The position numbers and the translations under genes are program-made. Below the pieces are notes generated by a model. It was not told the DNA's origin and ran no database searches. It worked only from the letters and a program-made list of their open reading frames with translations. Of a stretch of DNA of 64,000 nt, positions 43,204-52,411 are shown in pieces. Numbering within the stretch: position 1 is the first letter of the stretch; each line of letters opens with the position of its first letter. The stretch comes from Polaribacter dokdonensis (GTDB lineage: Bacteria > Bacteroidota > Bacteroidia > Flavobacteriales > Flavobacteriaceae), in assembly GCF_024362345.1 (NCBI RefSeq), contig NZ_CP101505.1:2997501-3061500 (forward strand), written 5' to 3'.

Positions 43204-43753
43204 TTGTTGTATTTTTAAGATATTCTATAATCTTGTCATAAACAAAAATATAATAATCATGAAACCTTGAAAGCAATATGTTTTCGAGGTTTTTTGTTGA
43301 TTTTAAGACAGATAAATCGAATAATTTAATATCGGCTACTTCTTCCTCTTGAATTTTTAATTCGGAAACTGGCGATTTTAATTCAGCTATAAATACATGA
43401 TGATGTTCATTATCTTGAATGCCATTTGCATGTGAAACTTGATGAATTCTTGTACCTATTTTAATCAAGTCAGATTCTTTAATTTCTAAACCAATTTCTT
43501 CTAAGATTTCTCTTTTTGCTGATGTTAAAATTGTTTCACCAGCTGCAATATGCCCTGCAACAGAAATATCCCACAAACCAGGAAATACTTTTTTGGTTAA
43601 TGACCTTTTTTGAAGTAATATTTTTTTATCCAAGGTATAGAGCCAAATGTGCACAGTTGCATGAAACCAACCATGTTTATGGGCTTCAGATTTTAAGGCA
43701 GTTCTTCCTGTGGGTTGTCCTTCAGGAGTTAAAATATCAATCAATTCATCCAT
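43196..43753 (-). CDS. Nudix hydrolase, isopentenyl-diphosphate-isomerase-like
   Basis: 185-residue Nudix protein. The Nudix box is intact: GHIAAGE, seven residues, REILEEIGLEI (about 67-89). The N-terminus DELIDILTPEGQPTGRTALKSEAHKHGWFHATVHIWLY is that of the IDI-like/YfcD Nudix group, which hydrolyse nucleoside-diphosphate-type substrates rather than isomerise IPP. The catalytic Cys/Glu pair of true IDI cannot be confirmed. It overlaps the aminotransferase gene upstream by 8 bases. Confidence 0.9.
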   Translation of the reverse strand: MDELIDILTPEGQPTGRTALKSEAHKHGWFHATVHIWLYTLDKKILLQKRSLTKKVFPGLWDISVAGHIAAGETILTSAKREILEEIGLEIKESDLIKIGTRIHQVSHANGIQDNEHHHVFIAELKSPVSELKIQEEEVADIKLFDLSVLKSTKNLENILLSRFHDYYIFVYDKIIEYLKNTTNY

Positions 43754-44912
43754 TTTGTAAACAAGCTAAAATACAATTGGTTAATTTTTTAAAATCTGCT
43801 TTACTATTGTATAAATGGCAAGACAAGCGAATGTAATTTCCTCGAAAAGAAATGTAAATATTCTCTTCTTTTAGTTTTGCTTTTAGCTCATTTACATTTA
43901 ATTCTTTAGGTAATTCTACTCCAAATAAATGATGGCTTCTATATGCTTCATCTTCAACAAAACAGCCAATTCCCTTTAAAGTGATTACTGCTTCATTTGT
44001 TATTTTTTTGCAGTAATTCTGAATCGCTTTTGGTGTCCATTCTAAAACTTGCTGTAAACCTGCAATTTGCATTTTAACATGTATAAAACTGGCATGTTCA
44101 CCAACAGAATATCTATTTGCTAAAGGTTTATAACTGTTTTCATAATTGGTTAAATCAGCCATTTTATGGCTATTTAAACGGTTAGACCAGTTTTCTTCAA
44201 GTGGTTTTCCATCATCAAAATAAGAACCAAAATATGCTAAAGCACATCCATAAGGTCCAAATAACCATTTGTAACCAGCACAGATTAATGCATCTGGCTG
44301 AATTTCTTTTACAGAAAAAGGTAAAGCTCCTATTGACTGACTACCATCAATAATTAAAAGAGCATCAACTGAATTAGTTTTGTTTCGAATCGATTTTAAA
44401 TCAAATAAAGTTCCATTTGCCCAATGAATATTTCCTAAAGCAACCACAGCTGTTTTTTCTGAAATTGAATCTAATATAGCTTTGTTCCAGTTTTTACCAC
44501 GATTTTCATAGGTTTCTGGCATAGCAACAATGGTTAATTTAGCATCGAATTTTTTAGCTAATTTTTCCCAAACATAGTAGTTGCTTGGAAATTGACTATC
44601 TACTAAAAGAATCTCATCACCTTTGTTTAAATGAATATTATTTGCCACAGTTGCTAAGCCATAAGAAGCAGAAGGTATGTTTGCAATTCTATTATAATCA
44701 TCTACATTAATAAGCTTTGCAAATAATTTTTTCAGTGTTATTACAGGTTCAAAATAACTGTCTGTGGTAATTTTATAAGGATGACTTTTTTCTAAAACTC
44801 CTGCTAAACCAGCTTCTTCAATTGCTTTAAAAGATGGAGATTGGCTAGCAATGTTTAAATAGGTAATCTCTTTTGGTAAACTAAATAAATGACTTTGGTT
44901 TGTTAAACTCAT
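43746..44912 (-). CDS. Class V aminotransferase (PLP enzyme)
   Basis: 388-residue cysteine desulfurase/kynureninase-like class V aminotransferase. PLP-site features: LLIIDGSQSIGALPFSV (Asp that contacts PLP, then His/Gln), and ICAGYKWLFGPYGCALAYF with the Schiff-base Lys. The N-terminus YLNIASQSPSFKAIEEAG is typical of selenocysteine lyase/isopenicillin epimerase relatives rather than IscS. Substrate unknown. Forms an operon with the Nudix gene (8-base overlap). Confidence 0.9.
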   Translation of the reverse strand: MSLTNQSHLFSLPKEITYLNIASQSPSFKAIEEAGLAGVLEKSHPYKITTDSYFEPVITLKKLFAKLINVDDYNRIANIPSASYGLATVANNIHLNKGDEILLVDSQFPSNYYVWEKLAKKFDAKLTIVAMPETYENRGKNWNKAILDSISEKTAVVALGNIHWANGTLFDLKSIRNKTNSVDALLIIDGSQSIGALPFSVKEIQPDALICAGYKWLFGPYGCALAYFGSYFDDGKPLEENWSNRLNSHKMADLTNYENSYKPLANRYSVGEHASFIHVKMQIAGLQQVLEWTPKAIQNYCKKITNEAVITLKGIGCFVEDEAYRSHHLFGVELPKELNVNELKAKLKEENIYISFRGNYIRLSCHLYNSKADFKKLTNCILACLQNG

Positions 44913-44925
44913 AATTAGAAATAAA

Positions 44926-44953
44926 AAAAAGCGAAGATTTAACTTCGCTTTTT
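44926..44953 (-). terminator. Intrinsic terminator of the M42 peptidase gene
   Basis: AAAAAGCGAAG / CTTCGCTTTTT (44926-44936, 44943-44953), loop ATTTAA, with T runs both ways; 11 bases past the stop of the M42 gene. Confidence 0.9.
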
Positions 44954-44963
44954 AGGTATAGTT

Positions 44964-46052
44964 TTATTCAAAATAAGAGAAAGTATCTCCGTCTTTAATT
45001 TGTAATAATGCTTCGTAAATCATTTTAATTACATTTTCTACATCATTTCTATGAACCATTTCTACAGTGGTATGCATGTATCTTAAAGGTAAAGAAATTA
45101 GAGCAGATGCAACCCCTCCATTACTATAAGCAAAAGCATCTGTATCTGTACCTGTTGCTCTAGAAAGTGCAGATCTTTGAAAAGGAATGTCTTTAGCTTC
45201 TGCAGCATCTATAATTAAATCTCTTAATTTTTGCTGAACTGCAGGTGCATAAGCAACAACTGGCCCTTTTCCAATTTCTAAATGCCCAGCTTTTTTCATT
45301 TCAATCATAGGTGTTGTTGTATCATGAGTTACATCTGTAACTATGGCAACATTAGGTTTTATGGTTTGGGTAATCATTTCTGCACCTCGTAAACCTATTT
45401 CTTCTTGCACAGAATTGGTTATGTAAAGTCCAAAAGGTAACTCAATATTATTTTCTTTTAACAACCTACCAACTTCAGCAATCATAAAGCCACCCATTCT
45501 ATTGTCTAAAGCTCTACAAACAAACTTGTCTCCATTTAATACGTGAAATTCATCAGGATAAGTAATTACACAGCCTACATGAATACCTAAAGCTAAAACT
45601 TCTTCTTTATTTGCACAACCAACATCTATGGTAATGTTATCTGGTTTTGGTGCTTGCTCATTAGATTTATCTCTAGTGTGTATTGCAGGCCATCCAAAAA
45701 CACCTTTTACGATACCGTTTTTTGTGTGAATATTCACAATTTTACTTGGTGCTATTTGATGGTCTGATCCTCCATTTCTTATTACATAAATTAAACCATT
45801 ATCAGTAATGTAATTTACATACCAAGAAATTTCATCTGCATGCCCTTCTATAACTACTTTGTATTTTGCATCAGGATTTATAACACCTACAGCAGAACCA
45901 TAGGTATCTGTAATAAATTCATCTACATAAGGTTTTAGGTAGTTCATCCAAATTTTTTGACCTTCCCATTCATAACCAGTTGGAGATGCATTATTTAAAT
46001 ATTTCTCTAAAAACGCTAGCGATTCTTTATTTAATATTGATTTATCTGACAT
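44964..46052 (-). CDS. M42-family aminopeptidase
   Basis: 362-residue cytoplasmic di-zinc aminopeptidase (glutamyl/tetrahedral-aminopeptidase family). Metal and catalytic residues visible: EGHADEISW (His), FVCRALDNRMGGFM (bridging Asp), SVQEEIGLRGA (catalytic Glu pair), VTDVTHDTT (Asp) and HTTVEMVH (His). Length is normal. It probably trims peptides after proteolysis. Single gene with own terminator. Confidence 0.94.
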   Translation of the reverse strand: MSDKSILNKESLAFLEKYLNNASPTGYEWEGQKIWMNYLKPYVDEFITDTYGSAVGVINPDAKYKVVIEGHADEISWYVNYITDNGLIYVIRNGGSDHQIAPSKIVNIHTKNGIVKGVFGWPAIHTRDKSNEQAPKPDNITIDVGCANKEEVLALGIHVGCVITYPDEFHVLNGDKFVCRALDNRMGGFMIAEVGRLLKENNIELPFGLYITNSVQEEIGLRGAEMITQTIKPNVAIVTDVTHDTTTPMIEMKKAGHLEIGKGPVVAYAPAVQQKLRDLIIDAAEAKDIPFQRSALSRATGTDTDAFAYSNGGVASALISLPLRYMHTTVEMVHRNDVENVIKMIYEALLQIKDGDTFSYFE

Positions 46053-46183
46053 AATATCTATTCTGTTTTTTGTAAAAATAAAACGATTTTTTTAACTTTT
46101 CTTACAATTTAATCTTAAATATTGTAACATTATAGCTAAATAATACACATATAGCAGAACTTCTAAACTAATCAAAAATAACT

Positions 46184-46597
46184 ATGAAAATTTTTAAAAC
46201 TACTTTGTTAATCTGTATAATGTTATTGTTTGTAAATTGTAATACAATTGTTGAAGGCAAATCTGATTTTCACCCTGATTTTAAAGTGGGAAAAACTGGA
46301 TTTGAAAAAGAGCTAAAGAAACAAATCAATTTTGATGATTTAGCAATTGGAACTTACTACACAAAGAAAAATAATATTTCTGAAGAAAGGGGCTTAAACC
46401 TTACTTTTAAGTTTGCAGAACAAGAATTACCTAATAAAGAGGAATCGAATAATGATTCTGAATTTATAGTATCTAAAGTAAAAGAGTATTTATTAAATTT
46501 AGACAATTATGATTACGTAAATATTATCTTCGAAAATGAGAGAGAAGAAGGGGATATTACAAAATCTTCTAGAATTAAAATTAAAAAAGAACTATAA
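46184..46597 (+). CDS. Small lipoprotein of unknown function
   Basis: 137 residues: signal peptide with a relaxed lipobox LFVNC (Cys19), then an acidic, strand-rich domain (GLNLTFKFAEQEL, YVNIIFENEREEG). No family recognised. It stands 10 bases before the ABC ATPase gene on the same strand and is probably part of that operon, so it may have a link to the transporter; this is inference from position only. Confidence 0.7.
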   Translation: MKIFKTTLLICIMLLFVNCNTIVEGKSDFHPDFKVGKTGFEKELKKQINFDDLAIGTYYTKKNNISEERGLNLTFKFAEQELPNKEESNNDSEFIVSKVKEYLLNLDNYDYVNIIFENEREEGDITKSSRIKIKKEL

Positions 46598-46607
46598 CCA
46601 AACTAAC

Positions 46608-47495
46608 ATGAAACTAAGCATACAGAATTTAACGAAAACGTATAAAAACGGAGTAAAAGCAATCGATAATTTAAGCATCGAAATTGGTACAGGTATGTTT
46701 GGTCTTTTAGGGCCAAATGGAGCAGGTAAATCTTCATTAATGAGAACTATTGCAACTTTACAAGCTCCTGATTCAGGTAGTATTACTTTTGGTGATATTA
46801 ATGTGTTAGAAGATAACATGTCTTTAAGAAAGGTATTGGGTTATCTGCCTCAATCTTTTGGTGTGTATCCAAAAATGTCTGCAGAAGATTTGTTAGATTA
46901 TTTTGCAACGTTAAAAGGTGTTGCTAAAAAGTCTGATCGTGAAAAATTGGTAAAAGAAGTTTTAGAAATTACAAATTTATATGATGTAAGACACAAACAT
47001 GTTGCAGGTTATTCTGGAGGTATGAAACAACGTTTTGGCATTGCTCAATTACTTTTAAATAATCCAAAATTAATTATTGTTGATGAACCAACTGCAGGTT
47101 TAGATCCTGCTGAAAGACATCGATTTTTAAATGTTTTAAGAGAAGTAGGTACCAATTGTACTGTAATTTTTTCTACGCATATTGTAGAAGATGTTAAAGA
47201 ACTATGTAATGAAATGGCCATTTTAAATGGTGGTAAAATTTTAAAGCATACCACTCCTCAAGAAGCAACTGCAGAATTGCAAGGTAAAATTTGGATAAAA
47301 ATTATAGAAAGAGATGATTTAGAAGCAAATGAAAAAATGTTCTCTATTTTATCATCAAATTATAACCAAGACAATACACTAAATATTAGAGTGCATGCAG
47401 AAGAAAAGCCAGCTGAAGAATTTGTTGAAGCAACTCCTCAATTAGATGATGTTTATTTTATTGCTTTAAAACAAGATGAACCAGAGTTAGCTTAA
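46608..47495 (+). CDS. ABC transporter ATP-binding protein
   Basis: 295-residue ATPase subunit: Walker A GPNGAGKSS (about 37), Q loop YLPQSFGVY, signature YSGGMKQRFGIAQLL, Walker B LIIVDEPTAGLDP and switch His in FSTHIVED. The C-terminal extension (about 220-295) is typical of partners of ABC-2 permeases. ATG 46608 places the Walker A motif at the normal distance; an in-frame ATG at 46536 lies inside the preceding gene. The partner is the permease/aminopeptidase fusion 107 bases downstream. Confidence 0.93.
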   Translation: MKLSIQNLTKTYKNGVKAIDNLSIEIGTGMFGLLGPNGAGKSSLMRTIATLQAPDSGSITFGDINVLEDNMSLRKVLGYLPQSFGVYPKMSAEDLLDYFATLKGVAKKSDREKLVKEVLEITNLYDVRHKHVAGYSGGMKQRFGIAQLLLNNPKLIIVDEPTAGLDPAERHRFLNVLREVGTNCTVIFSTHIVEDVKELCNEMAILNGGKILKHTTPQEATAELQGKIWIKIIERDDLEANEKMFSILSSNYNQDNTLNIRVHAEEKPAEEFVEATPQLDDVYFIALKQDEPELA

Positions 47496-47503
47496 GGGGT
47501 TCT

Positions 47504-47542
47504 TAGGTTTTTGAATTGTAAAAAATGTAATCTAAAAACCTA
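47504..47542 (+). other. Hairpin between ABC ATPase and permease genes
   Basis: TAGGTTTTT (47504-47512) and AAAAACCTA (47534-47542) form a 9-bp stem with a 21-base loop, directly after the ATPase stop. A possible attenuator or mRNA stability element that sets the ratio of the two proteins. Confidence 0.4.
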
Positions 47543-47568
47543 CTGAGCTAAAGCTTTACTATCCACGA

Positions 47569-47596
47569 AATCAAATCATCTAATAATCAAATCATC
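47569..47596 (+). repeat. 12-bp direct repeat before the permease/peptidase start
   Basis: AATCAAATCATC at 47569-47580 and 47585-47596, 16 bp apart, ending 6 bases before the ATG at 47603. Confidence 0.6.
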
Positions 47597-47602
47597 AAAA
47601 AA

Positions 47603-50600
47603 ATGTTTTCTACAATATATAAACAAGAATTAAAATACTGGCTTGGTAGGCCAGCTTTCTATATTTACTTGGCTATTTTTATTTTTTTAGCCTTCTTTTT
47701 CTCAGCAACTTCTGCTGGTATTTGGGATTTTATAACTGTAACTACAGGTTCTTCTAGAATTGTAAATTCGCCAATAGGCGTTAATGGCTTATTCAATGGT
47801 TTAACCACATTTATCTTTTTCTTATTTCCCTCCATAATTGGTGTTTCTGTTTATAGAGACTATAAAAGTGAAATGCATACCATTTTATATTCCTATCCAT
47901 TTACAAAGGCAAATTACTTATTTGCAAAATTTTTAAGTGGAATTACTGTAGTTTCTATAATTGTTTTAGGAATTGGTTTAGGAATGATTATCGGATTTCG
48001 TTTTCCAGGTACAAACCCAGATATTGTAGGTCCATTTAGTCTTTTAACCTACGTAAAAACCTATTTGCTTTTTATCTTACCTAATGTAGTTTTCTTTGGT
48101 GCCATTGTTTTTGCAATTGTAACATTTACAAGAAATATAGCAGCCGGTTTTATTACAGTAATTATCTTAATGTTTGCACAAGCTGTAGTTGTAAGTAATT
48201 TAATGGAGGCCGATTATAAAATGTTGGCTGCAATTTTAGATCCTTTTGGTTCTGCATCAATTTCTTATTATACAGAATATTGGACCATGTCAGAACAAAA
48301 CAGCATGCAGATTCCTGTAGAATCTATGATTATTTACAATCGAATTTTATGGTCTGTAATTGCTGCAATTATTTTTGGAATAGTGTATAAAATCTTTTCA
48401 TTTAGTCAGAATGCAATTTCATTTTCATTTAAGAAAGTAAAAGGAGAAAGAATTATAAAAAGAAATTACAGTGGAATAACTAAAATTAACTTACCTAAAG
48501 TTACTCATGATTATTCTTTCGCCCAAAACCTAAAGGCTACTTGGAAATTGTCTAACATCGATTTTAAATATATCATTAAAAGTTGGCCTTTTATTTCTAT
48601 AGTTTTAGTAGGTGTTCTTTTAATTGTGGTAGGTTTATTTACAGTGGGTAGCATTTTTGGAACCCAAACTTTACCTGTTACTTGGCAAATGCTAAATGGA
48701 GGTGGTGTTTTTGTTTTATCGATAAACATTTGTACGTTTTTATATGCTGGTTTACTAGTGCAAAGAGCGCAAATTGCTAGAGTAAATCATTTGGTTGATG
48801 CTACAACAATACCCAATTGGTCTTTATTGTTTTCTAAATTAATAGCCTTATTAAAAATGCAATTGGTATTGGTAAGTGTAATTATGATTTCTGGAATTAT
48901 ATTTCAGATATATAAAGGCTACTATAAGTTTGAAATTGGTCATTATATTTATGAGTTGTATGTATTAGATTTTTTAAACTATATAGTTTGGGCTTTATTA
49001 GCACTATTTATTCAAACGTTAATTAGAAATCCTTATTTAGGTCTTTTTGCTTTGTTAATCATAGCTATTGGTATGCCTTTATTATCTTTTATTGGTGTAG
49101 AGCAAGCTGTTTTTAAATACAATGAAGGGCCAGGTTTTAGTTATTCAGACATGAATGGTTATGGTTTTTCTTTAGGCCCTTATTTATGGTACAAAACCTA
49201 TTGGCTTTTAGGAGGTGTCACTTTAATTATTGTGGCTTTAACTTTTTGGGTTCGTGGAATTCCATTTTCTTTTGCAGAACGTTTTTCTATTGCTAAAAAT
49301 AGATTTACAGGAAAAATTGCCACAACTTTTATCATATTCTTAGTTGCTTTCTTAGGATTGGGTTTTACCATTTTTAAAGAAAATAATATTGATAAAGAAA
49401 GTTTTACTGGCAAAGAGATTGAAAAACGAAGAGTTGAGTGGGAAAAGAAATATAAAAAATACGAAGATTATAAACAGCCAAGAATTATAGCTGTTAAAAC
49501 TAACGTAGATATTTATCCTAAAGAAAGAACGTTTAAGGCCTCTGCAGTTATGCAAATGGTTAACAAAACAAACCAAGCTATAGACAGTGTTTTTCTTAAT
49601 CATAATGCAGCCAAAAGTACGTTTGAGTTTACAAGATCTAATCAATTGGTTTTAGAAGATACTATTCATAATTTTGATATTTATCAGTTTGATGAGCCTA
49701 TACTTCCTGGAGATACATTAGCGTTAAAAGTTACAGTAGAAAGTGATGAGAATACCATGTTTAGTCAAAATTCTCCAATTAGAGAAAATGGTACATTCAT
49801 CAACAACTCAATGTTTCCTAATTTAGGATATTCTGCTGCAGGAGAATTGACAGACAATCAAACTCGTAAAAAATACGATTTACCAAAGAACGATTTACGT
49901 CCTCATCCATCAGATTCAACAGCTTTAGGTAATACTTACATTTCAAAAGACTCAGATTGGATCGATTTTGAGGCAACTGTTTCTACTTCAGAAGATCAAA
50001 TTGCAATTGCTCCTGGTTACCTACAAAAAGAATGGGTAAAAGATGGGCGTAAATATTTCCATTATAAAATGGATAGTAAAATTTTAAATTTCTATGCCTT
50101 TAATTCTGCAAGATATGAAGTAAAAAAAGAAATGTATAAGGGCATTAGTTTAGAAATTTACTATCACAAAGGACATGAATTTAATTTAGATAGAATGATG
50201 AAGGGTATGAAAGCATCATTAGATTATAATTCAGAAAATTTTAGTCCTTATCAACACAAACAAGTCAGAATTATCGAATTTCCAAAAACAGGAGGTACGT
50301 TTGCACAATCATTTCCAAATACAATTCCGTTTTCAGAAAGTATTGGTTTTATAGCAGATGTAAATGATGAAAGTGATGATGGTGTAGATTATCCTTATGC
50401 TGTTACTGTACATGAAGTTGCACATCAATGGTGGGCACATCAAGTAATTGGTGCTGATGTTTTAGGAGCTACAATGTTGTCTGAAAGTATGTCTGAATAT
50501 GTTGCTTTAAAAGTGCTGGAAGAGGAGCTAGGTAAATCTAAAATGAGAACTTTTTTAAAAGAAGCTTTAGATGGTTATTTACAACAAAGAACCTTCGAAA

Positions 50601-51253
50601 GTAAACGTGAAAAACCTTTAATGTATAATGATGGTCAAGGTTACATTCGTTATCAAAAAGGGTCGTTAGTTTTTTATGCTTTAAGTGATTATATAGGTGA
50701 TGAAAATTTAAACGGAGCTTTAAAAAGGTATGTAGAAAAAGTTAAATTTCAAGAACCACCTTATACCACATCAATAGAAATGGTAGATTATATTAGAGAG
50801 GTTACTCCAGATTCTTTACAATACATTATAAAAGATATGTTCGAAACGATTACACTTTATAAAAATAGAATTTTAGAAGTGGAAACTAAAGAATTAGACA
50901 ATGGAAAATATCAAGTAGATATAGAGTTTGAAGTAGCTAAATATAAGAATGATGAAAAAGGTAAAAAATTCTATGGAGAACAAGTTGGTGATACTTTAAT
51001 CTATAAAATGCCAGACTCAGATAAAGAAACCCTTTCTGTACAATTAAACGATTATATTGATATTGGTATTTTTGCAGAAGAAGAGGTTGATGGAGTAAAG
51101 AAGGAGAAAGAAATCTACCTACAAAAGCATAAAATTACTGCTATTAATAATAAAATTTCGATTATTGTTGATGAAAAACCTACAGAGGTTGGTGTAGATC
51201 CTTACAATAAATTGATAGACACAAAATCTGATGACAATCGAAAAAAGATTTAA
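47603..51253 (+). CDS. ABC-2 permease fused to an M1-family aminopeptidase
   Basis: 1216 residues. Residues 1-about 590 contain some twelve hydrophobic helices in two ABC-2 permease-like halves (FLFPSIIGVSVYRDYKSEMHTILYSYPFTKANYLFAKFLSG-type loops). After the last helix (about 575) a periplasmic part of over 600 residues holds an M1 gluzincin domain: HEVAHQWW at 937-944 and the third zinc ligand Glu in MLSESMSEYVAL, 18 residues later. The usual GAMEN motif is replaced by TGGTFAQ. It pairs with the ATPase gene upstream, so the complex probably couples transport or membrane force to peptide cleavage at the outer face. Known architecture in Bacteroidota; substrate unknown. Confidence 0.92.
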   Translation: MFSTIYKQELKYWLGRPAFYIYLAIFIFLAFFFSATSAGIWDFITVTTGSSRIVNSPIGVNGLFNGLTTFIFFLFPSIIGVSVYRDYKSEMHTILYSYPFTKANYLFAKFLSGITVVSIIVLGIGLGMIIGFRFPGTNPDIVGPFSLLTYVKTYLLFILPNVVFFGAIVFAIVTFTRNIAAGFITVIILMFAQAVVVSNLMEADYKMLAAILDPFGSASISYYTEYWTMSEQNSMQIPVESMIIYNRILWSVIAAIIFGIVYKIFSFSQNAISFSFKKVKGERIIKRNYSGITKINLPKVTHDYSFAQNLKATWKLSNIDFKYIIKSWPFISIVLVGVLLIVVGLFTVGSIFGTQTLPVTWQMLNGGGVFVLSINICTFLYAGLLVQRAQIARVNHLVDATTIPNWSLLFSKLIALLKMQLVLVSVIMISGIIFQIYKGYYKFEIGHYIYELYVLDFLNYIVWALLALFIQTLIRNPYLGLFALLIIAIGMPLLSFIGVEQAVFKYNEGPGFSYSDMNGYGFSLGPYLWYKTYWLLGGVTLIIVALTFWVRGIPFSFAERFSIAKNRFTGKIATTFIIFLVAFLGLGFTIFKENNIDKESFTGKEIEKRRVEWEKKYKKYEDYKQPRIIAVKTNVDIYPKERTFKASAVMQMVNKTNQAIDSVFLNHNAAKSTFEFTRSNQLVLEDTIHNFDIYQFDEPILPGDTLALKVTVESDENTMFSQNSPIRENGTFINNSMFPNLGYSAAGELTDNQTRKKYDLPKNDLRPHPSDSTALGNTYISKDSDWIDFEATVSTSEDQIAIAPGYLQKEWVKDGRKYFHYKMDSKILNFYAFNSARYEVKKEMYKGISLEIYYHKGHEFNLDRMMKGMKASLDYNSENFSPYQHKQVRIIEFPKTGGTFAQSFPNTIPFSESIGFIADVNDESDDGVDYPYAVTVHEVAHQWWAHQVIGADVLGATMLSESMSEYVALKVLEEELGKSKMRTFLKEALDGYLQQRTFESKREKPLMYNDGQGYIRYQKGSLVFYALSDYIGDENLNGALKRYVEKVKFQEPPYTTSIEMVDYIREVTPDSLQYIIKDMFETITLYKNRILEVETKELDNGKYQVDIEFEVAKYKNDEKGKKFYGEQVGDTLIYKMPDSDKETLSVQLNDYIDIGIFAEEEVDGVKKEKEIYLQKHKITAINNKISIIVDEKPTEVGVDPYNKLIDTKSDDNRKKI

Positions 51254-51269
51254 ATAGCGCAAAATAAAT

Positions 51270-51303
51270 AAATCTCTAAATTCATTTTTAGAGATTTTTT
51301 TTA
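51270..51303. terminator. Terminator after the permease/peptidase fusion
   Basis: AAATCTCTAAA (51270-51280) / TTTAGAGATTT (51287-51297) then a T run. The right arm contains the stop of the convergent DoxX gene (51288-51290). Confidence 0.85.
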
Positions 51304-51692
51304 TTCCTTTTGTTCCCTAAAAATGGAATTTGATCTTTTTCTTTAAACAATAAATATCCAGCAATTAGAAAAATATAAACAGCTGCACCAAATAGCAACC
51401 CATGATCATTATTATGGTTAATACCAATTATTGTAATGTGCCCAAGAATTGCACCTGTCATAACTCCTAAAGTTAAAAATGCTCCAAGCCAAATTGTTTT
51501 AGGTCTAAACAATAAAATCGAGGCTATAAGTTCTATAATTCCTGTTCCTATTCTTAAGTAGGCTTCATGTTCTCCTACTAATTTACTAAACAGTTCCACA
51601 CTTTGATCTGCAGCAGAAAACTTAAAAAGTAACGTTTGTAGCATAATAACTACTGCTATCAGCTTTAAAGTGATAAGGAGGTATTTTTTCAT
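51288..51692 (-). CDS. DoxX-family membrane protein
   Basis: 134 residues, four hydrophobic segments, first preceded by two Lys. The pattern LLFKFSAADQSVELFSKL..RIGTGIIELIASILLF is that of DoxX/DoxD-like proteins, which associate with redox or quinone-linked functions in other organisms. Ends basic (NKRNKKN). No partner gene adjacent. Confidence 0.82.
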   Translation of the reverse strand: MKKYLLITLKLIAVVIMLQTLLFKFSAADQSVELFSKLVGEHEAYLRIGTGIIELIASILLFRPKTIWLGAFLTLGVMTGAILGHITIIGINHNNDHGLLFGAAVYIFLIAGYLLFKEKDQIPFLGNKRNKKNL

Positions 51693-51804
51693 TATAGGTT
51701 GATTTTTCTTTTAGACGAGAAGGTCTAAAAACCCTTACAATATTGAGTTTTTCAAAAGAAAAAAGTAGTACTTTTACGTTCGTTTAACTACTAATTATAA
51801 CCGA

Positions 51805-52311
51805 TTGAAAAAGAAGTTTATCAAAAGAAACTTTCAAAAACTACTTTTAGAAAAAGAGCAGAATAGGGTAGTAGCTACAGATGAAATTAAAACTGTAGGT
51901 ATTATTTCTACAGAAGAAATCTCTAATTGGATAGATGTTAAACAAGCTGTGGAAGATCATTTTAAAGTACATAACACCAAGATTTACAGCTATAGACCTT
52001 ATAGCAGAAAGCAAGAAACCTCTTTTAAACACTTTACAGAAAAAGATTTTAATTGGAAAGGCCAGGTTTCACAACCTAATTTTAAGGTGTTTATAGAGCA
52101 GCCTTTCGATTTATTAATAGGTTTTTTTAATAAGAAAAACTTGTATGTAGAAAATGCAGTTTTACGATCTAATGCCAAATTTAAAGCTGGTATTTCTAAG
52201 GTTAATCAAGACTTATATGATATTGAAATTGCAGGATATCCAAAAAACACAAATCAATTTTTAGAAGAATTAAAAAAGTACTTGATAATTCTGAAAAAAG
52301 TAAAAAATTAA
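51805..52311 (+). CDS. Conserved flavobacterial protein (DUF6913-like)
   Basis: 168 residues, basic, no signal peptide. The layout (basic start, VGIISTEEISNWID, YRPYSRKQETSFKHFTEKDFNWKGQV, QPFDLLIGFFNKKNLYVENAVLRSNAKFKAGI) matches a conserved family found next to dapA in flavobacteria that I associate with DUF6913. The start codon is TTG (51805-51807); no ATG occurs upstream in frame after a stop or in the first 30 codons. Function unknown; probably co-transcribed with dapA 100 bases downstream. Confidence 0.75.
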   Translation: MKKKFIKRNFQKLLLEKEQNRVVATDEIKTVGIISTEEISNWIDVKQAVEDHFKVHNTKIYSYRPYSRKQETSFKHFTEKDFNWKGQVSQPNFKVFIEQPFDLLIGFFNKKNLYVENAVLRSNAKFKAGISKVNQDLYDIEIAGYPKNTNQFLEELKKYLIILKKVKN

Positions 52312-52411
52312 ACTTCAATCTTAAAGTTGTGTATTCTTTATATTCTAATGGAATTATACAATTTCATATTTCTAAATATTGTAATTTTACCACGTTAAAA
52401 AAATAAAACTA

